From: Chthonomonadaceae bacterium
GTDB taxonomy: Bacteria; Armatimonadota; Chthonomonadetes; Chthonomonadales; Chthonomonadaceae
Assembly: GCA_025355115.1 (NCBI GenBank)
Contig: JANXLO010000360.1
Span: 1 to 5,286 of the forward strand
DNA length: 5,286 bases
Direction: 5' to 3'
A program made the position numbers and the translations under genes. Numbering within the stretch: position 1 is the first letter of the stretch; the number at the start of each line of letters is the position of its first letter. Positions 2,899 through 5,286 of this stretch are shown one piece after another. Below the pieces are notes generated by a model. That model saw nothing but the letters and a program-made list of their open reading frames with translations. It was not told where the DNA came from and made no database searches.

Positions 2899-5286
2899 AC
2901 TGCGGGCTGAGTGGCTGACGTTCGAAGTGGGCTTTGAGGAACTGGCCGGTAAAGGAGTTTGGGGCTTCTGCAAGGGCCTCTGGTGTGCCGCAGAAGAGGA
3001 TCTCGCCGCCGTTATGCCCGCCCTCAGGGCCGAGGTCTATGACGTGGTCGGCAGATTTGATGACATCCATGTGATGCTCGATGACCAGCAATGTGTGTCC
3101 TGCATCGGCGAGGCGATTCAGGCAGTCGAGCAGGCGAACGATGTCGGCAAGGTGCAGGCCGGTTGTCGGCTCGTCAAGGATGTAGAGGGTGCTCCCGCCG
3201 CGCTTGGCTTTGCTCAGTTCGTTGGCGAGTTTGATCCGCTGCGCCTCGCCGCCAGAGAGAGTCGTCGAGGACTGACCGATCGTCAGGTAGCCGAGTCCGA
3301 GTTCGTTGAGCAGAACGAGTTTGCGAAGGATGGCGGGCTGGCCTTGAAAGAAGGATGTGCTCTCCTCGATCGACATCGAGAGAATCTCCGAAATGTTTTT
3401 GCCGTTGTATGTGATCTCCAGCGTCTCCGCGTTGTATCTCCCGCCGCGGCAGGCCTCGCACTGCACCTCCACGTCCGGCATGAAGCCCAGATGAGTCGTC
3501 ACTGTGCCGTCGCCCGCGCACTCCTCGCAGCGCCCGCCCTTCACATTGAACGAGAAGCGTGAGGCCGTATAGCCGCGCTCGATGGCCTCGGGCGTCAGCG
3601 AAAACAGCGTCCGTATATTGTCGTAAAAGCCGGTGTAGGTCGCGGGATTGGAGCGCGGAGTGCGTCCGATGGGCGACTGGTCGATAGCGATCACGTCCTT
3701 GACGTGCTCCGATCCGTCTATCCCCTCATGGTCTCCCGCCAGCACTCGGCTGTCGTAGAGCTGGGAGATGAGCTGCTTGTAGAGGATGTCGTTGACGAGC
3801 GTGGACTTGCCCGAGCCCGAGACGCCAGTGACGCAGGTCAGCAGGCCGACAGGGAACTCGGCGCTCACGCCCTGAAGGTTATGGCCGGTGGCGTTGATGA
3901 CGCGCAGCGCCTGCATCTCGCCCAGCGTGGCCTGATGAGCCGCTTCACGCGCCGCGCGGCGTTCGGCCGCCGGACTGGGTGCGAAACGCGATTTGGTCTT
4001 GTCGAAAGCGCGCGCATTCTTGACCGTCGGCAGCCACGGCGTGCGGTGCCTGGGAACAGCGATTTTCAGCGTCCGCGCCAGGTATTTGCCAGTCAGCGAG
4101 GCTGGGTTGTCCCGAACCTGCTCGAACGTTCCCTGCGCCATGACGCGGCCGCCGTGAATGCCGGCGCCCGGCCCCATATCGATGACATGGTCGGCGGCGC
4201 GAATCATATCCTCGTCATGCTCGACCACCAGCACGCTGTTGCCGATGTCACGCAAATGCTTGAGCGTGCCGATGAGCCGGTCGTTGTCGCGCTGGTGCAG
4301 GCCGATGCTGGGCTCGTCGAGCACATACATCACGCCGGTCAGGCCAGAGCCGATCTGCGATGCGAGGCGGATGCGCTGCGACTCGCCGCCCGACAGCGTT
4401 TCGGCGCTGCGGTCCAGGCTCAGGTAATTGAGGCCGACGTCATTGAGGAATTTCAGCCGCAGGCCAATCTCGCGCACGACCTTGCCGGCGATCTCGGCCT
4501 TGGCACCCTGCATTTTCAGGGTGTTGAAATATTCAAAGCTCTCGCGCAGCGTGCTCTTGCTGATTTCGTAAATCGCCTTGCGGTTGCTGCGGTCCAGGGC
4601 GTCCGTGCCTTCATGTGCTGCGCCAACCAGGTACACATGGCGCGCCTCCTCGCGCAGGCGTGTGCCGCGGCAGTCGGGGCAGGCCTGCAAGCTGCGGTAG
4701 CGGGCCAGTTCTTCACGCACCGCGGTGGAATCGGTCTCGCGGTAGCGGCGCTCAAAGTTGGTGATCACGCCTTCAAATGTATGTTTTTTGCTTTGCTTGC
4801 GACCTGCGCTACTGCCTGAATCGATGACATAGCTGAACTTGATTTCTTCCTCGCCCGAGCCATGCAGTACCACCTGCCGCACGTTGTCGGGCAGGGCCTC
4901 AAAGGCGGTGTCGATGTCAAACTGGTAATGCTTGGCCAGACTTTCCAGCATCGAGAAGTAGTAGCCGTTGCGCCGGTCCCAACCCTTGACGGCGCCGCTG
5001 GCGAGGCTCAGCGTGGGGAAGGCCACCACGCGCTCCGGATCAAAAAATTCCATATGGCCGAGGCCGTCGCAGGTCGGGCAGGCGCCAACCGGCGAGTTGA
5101 ACGAAAACAGCCGTGGCTCCATCTCGCTCAGTGAGTAGCTGCAGACCGGGCAGGAGAATTTGGCACTGAAGAGATGCTCCTTGCCGGTGTCCATCTCCAG
5201 CGCAATCGCTTTGCCGTCTGCCAGTCGCAGTGCAGCTTCAAAGCTTTCAGCCAAGCGCTGCCGCACATTGTCAAAATCAGTTCGCG
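2897..5286 (-). CDS. uvrA: Excinuclease ABC subunit A (UvrA), N-terminus beyond the window
   Basis: DNA-damage sensor of nucleotide excision repair; the UvrA dimer loads UvrB onto damaged DNA in the cytoplasm. The frame is open to the window edge. The GTG at 5264-5266 is internal, since upstream codons also fit the family. About 200 residues are missing, including the first Walker A and most of the UvrB-binding domain. Counting from that GTG: first zinc finger C39/C42-C63/C66; an extra CPDC pair (196-199); first ABC signature LSGGESQRIRL (291-301) with Walker B VMYVLDEPSIGL (312-323); a long basic linker (about 401-450); second Walker A GVSGSGKST (481-489); second zinc finger C580/C583-C603/C606; second signature LSGGEAQRIKL (670-680) and Walker B TLYILDEPTTGL (693-704). 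All catalytic motifs in view are intact. The retained RLAESFEAAL segment before the first zinc finger argues for canonical UvrA rather than the shorter UvrA2 type. Stop is TAA at 2897-2899. Confidence 0.97.
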   Translation of the reverse strand, partial: RTDFDNVRQRLAESFEAALRLADGKAIALEMDTGKEHLFSAKFSCPVCSYSLSEMEPRLFSFNSPVGACPTCDGLGHMEFFDPERVVAFPTLSLASGAVKGWDRRNGYYFSMLESLAKHYQFDIDTAFEALPDNVRQVVLHGSGEEEIKFSYVIDSGSSAGRKQSKKHTFEGVITNFERRYRETDSTAVREELARYRSLQACPDCRGTRLREEARHVYLVGAAHEGTDALDRSNRKAIYEISKSTLRESFEYFNTLKMQGAKAEIAGKVVREIGLRLKFLNDVGLNYLSLDRSAETLSGGESQRIRLASQIGSGLTGVMYVLDEPSIGLHQRDNDRLIGTLKHLRDIGNSVLVVEHDEDMIRAADHVIDMGPGAGIHGGRVMAQGTFEQVRDNPASLTGKYLARTLKIAVPRHRTPWLPTVKNARAFDKTKSRFAPSPAAERRAAREAAHQATLGEMQALRVINATGHNLQGVSAEFPVGLLTCVTGVSGSGKSTLVNDILYKQLISQLYDSRVLAGDHEGIDGSEHVKDVIAIDQSPIGRTPRSNPATYTGFYDNIRTLFSLTPEAIERGYTASRFSFNVKGGRCEECAGDGTVTTHLGFMPDVEVQCEACRGGRYNAETLEITYNGKNISEILSMSIEESTSFFQGQPAILRKLVLLNELGLGYLTIGQSSTTLSGGEAQRIKLANELSKAKRGGSTLYILDEPTTGLHLADIVRLLDCLNRLADAGHTLLVIEHHMDVIKSADHVIDLGPEGGHNGGEILFCGTPEALAEAPNSFTGQFLKAHFERQPLSPQ

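Noticed and set aside
3704..4819. Plus-strand 371-codon open frame
   Set aside because: It is antisense to uvrA, whose protein is unmistakable. Long antisense frames are common in high-G+C genes.
5264..5266. GTG as the start of uvrA
   Set aside because: The upstream codons to the window edge continue the frame and the family sequence, and UvrA proteins have about 200 more residues before this point.

Overview
The window looks like ordinary chromosomal DNA of a free-living bacterium with fairly high G+C. It holds four protein genes and two large non-coding stretches; I see no transposase, phage gene, tRNA, rRNA or CRISPR array. The best lineage clue is a sigma factor very like the SigH/Spo0H family of Firmicutes. 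It sits beside a secreted NlpC/P60 hydrolase and an UvrA that does not look typically firmicute. That mix would fit a deep-branching phylum such as Armatimonadota, but this is a low-confidence inference from remembered family features.

Layout, left to right. Minus strand: a 104-residue acidic coiled-coil protein of unknown function (21-335), then the SigH-like sigma factor (518-1222), which lies upstream of it in transcription. A rho-independent terminator separates the two (431-478). The sigma gene has a good housekeeping promoter (TTGAAT, 17 bp, TATAAT at 1349-1377) and a leader of about 120-140 nt. Next comes a 771-base stretch with no convincing protein gene (1223-1993). Its right part (about 1536-1819) folds on the plus strand into three successive helical domains and ends in a textbook terminator. 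I read it as a structured non-coding RNA or an attenuator leader that I cannot assign to a known family. Plus strand: a secreted NlpC/P60 cysteine peptidase (1994-2680). Then a convergent intergenic region with a 13-bp inverted repeat and a terminator (2681-2896). Minus strand: uvrA, missing its N-terminal part at the window edge (2897-5286).

How the parts may work together. The sigma factor and the RNA/NlpC unit diverge from a shared control region (about 1343-1535). The RNA ends 175 bases before the cell-wall hydrolase gene, so it may control that gene by premature termination, or it may act in trans. uvrA (nucleotide excision repair) is convergent and appears functionally separate. The RNA candidate is the most interesting item here.
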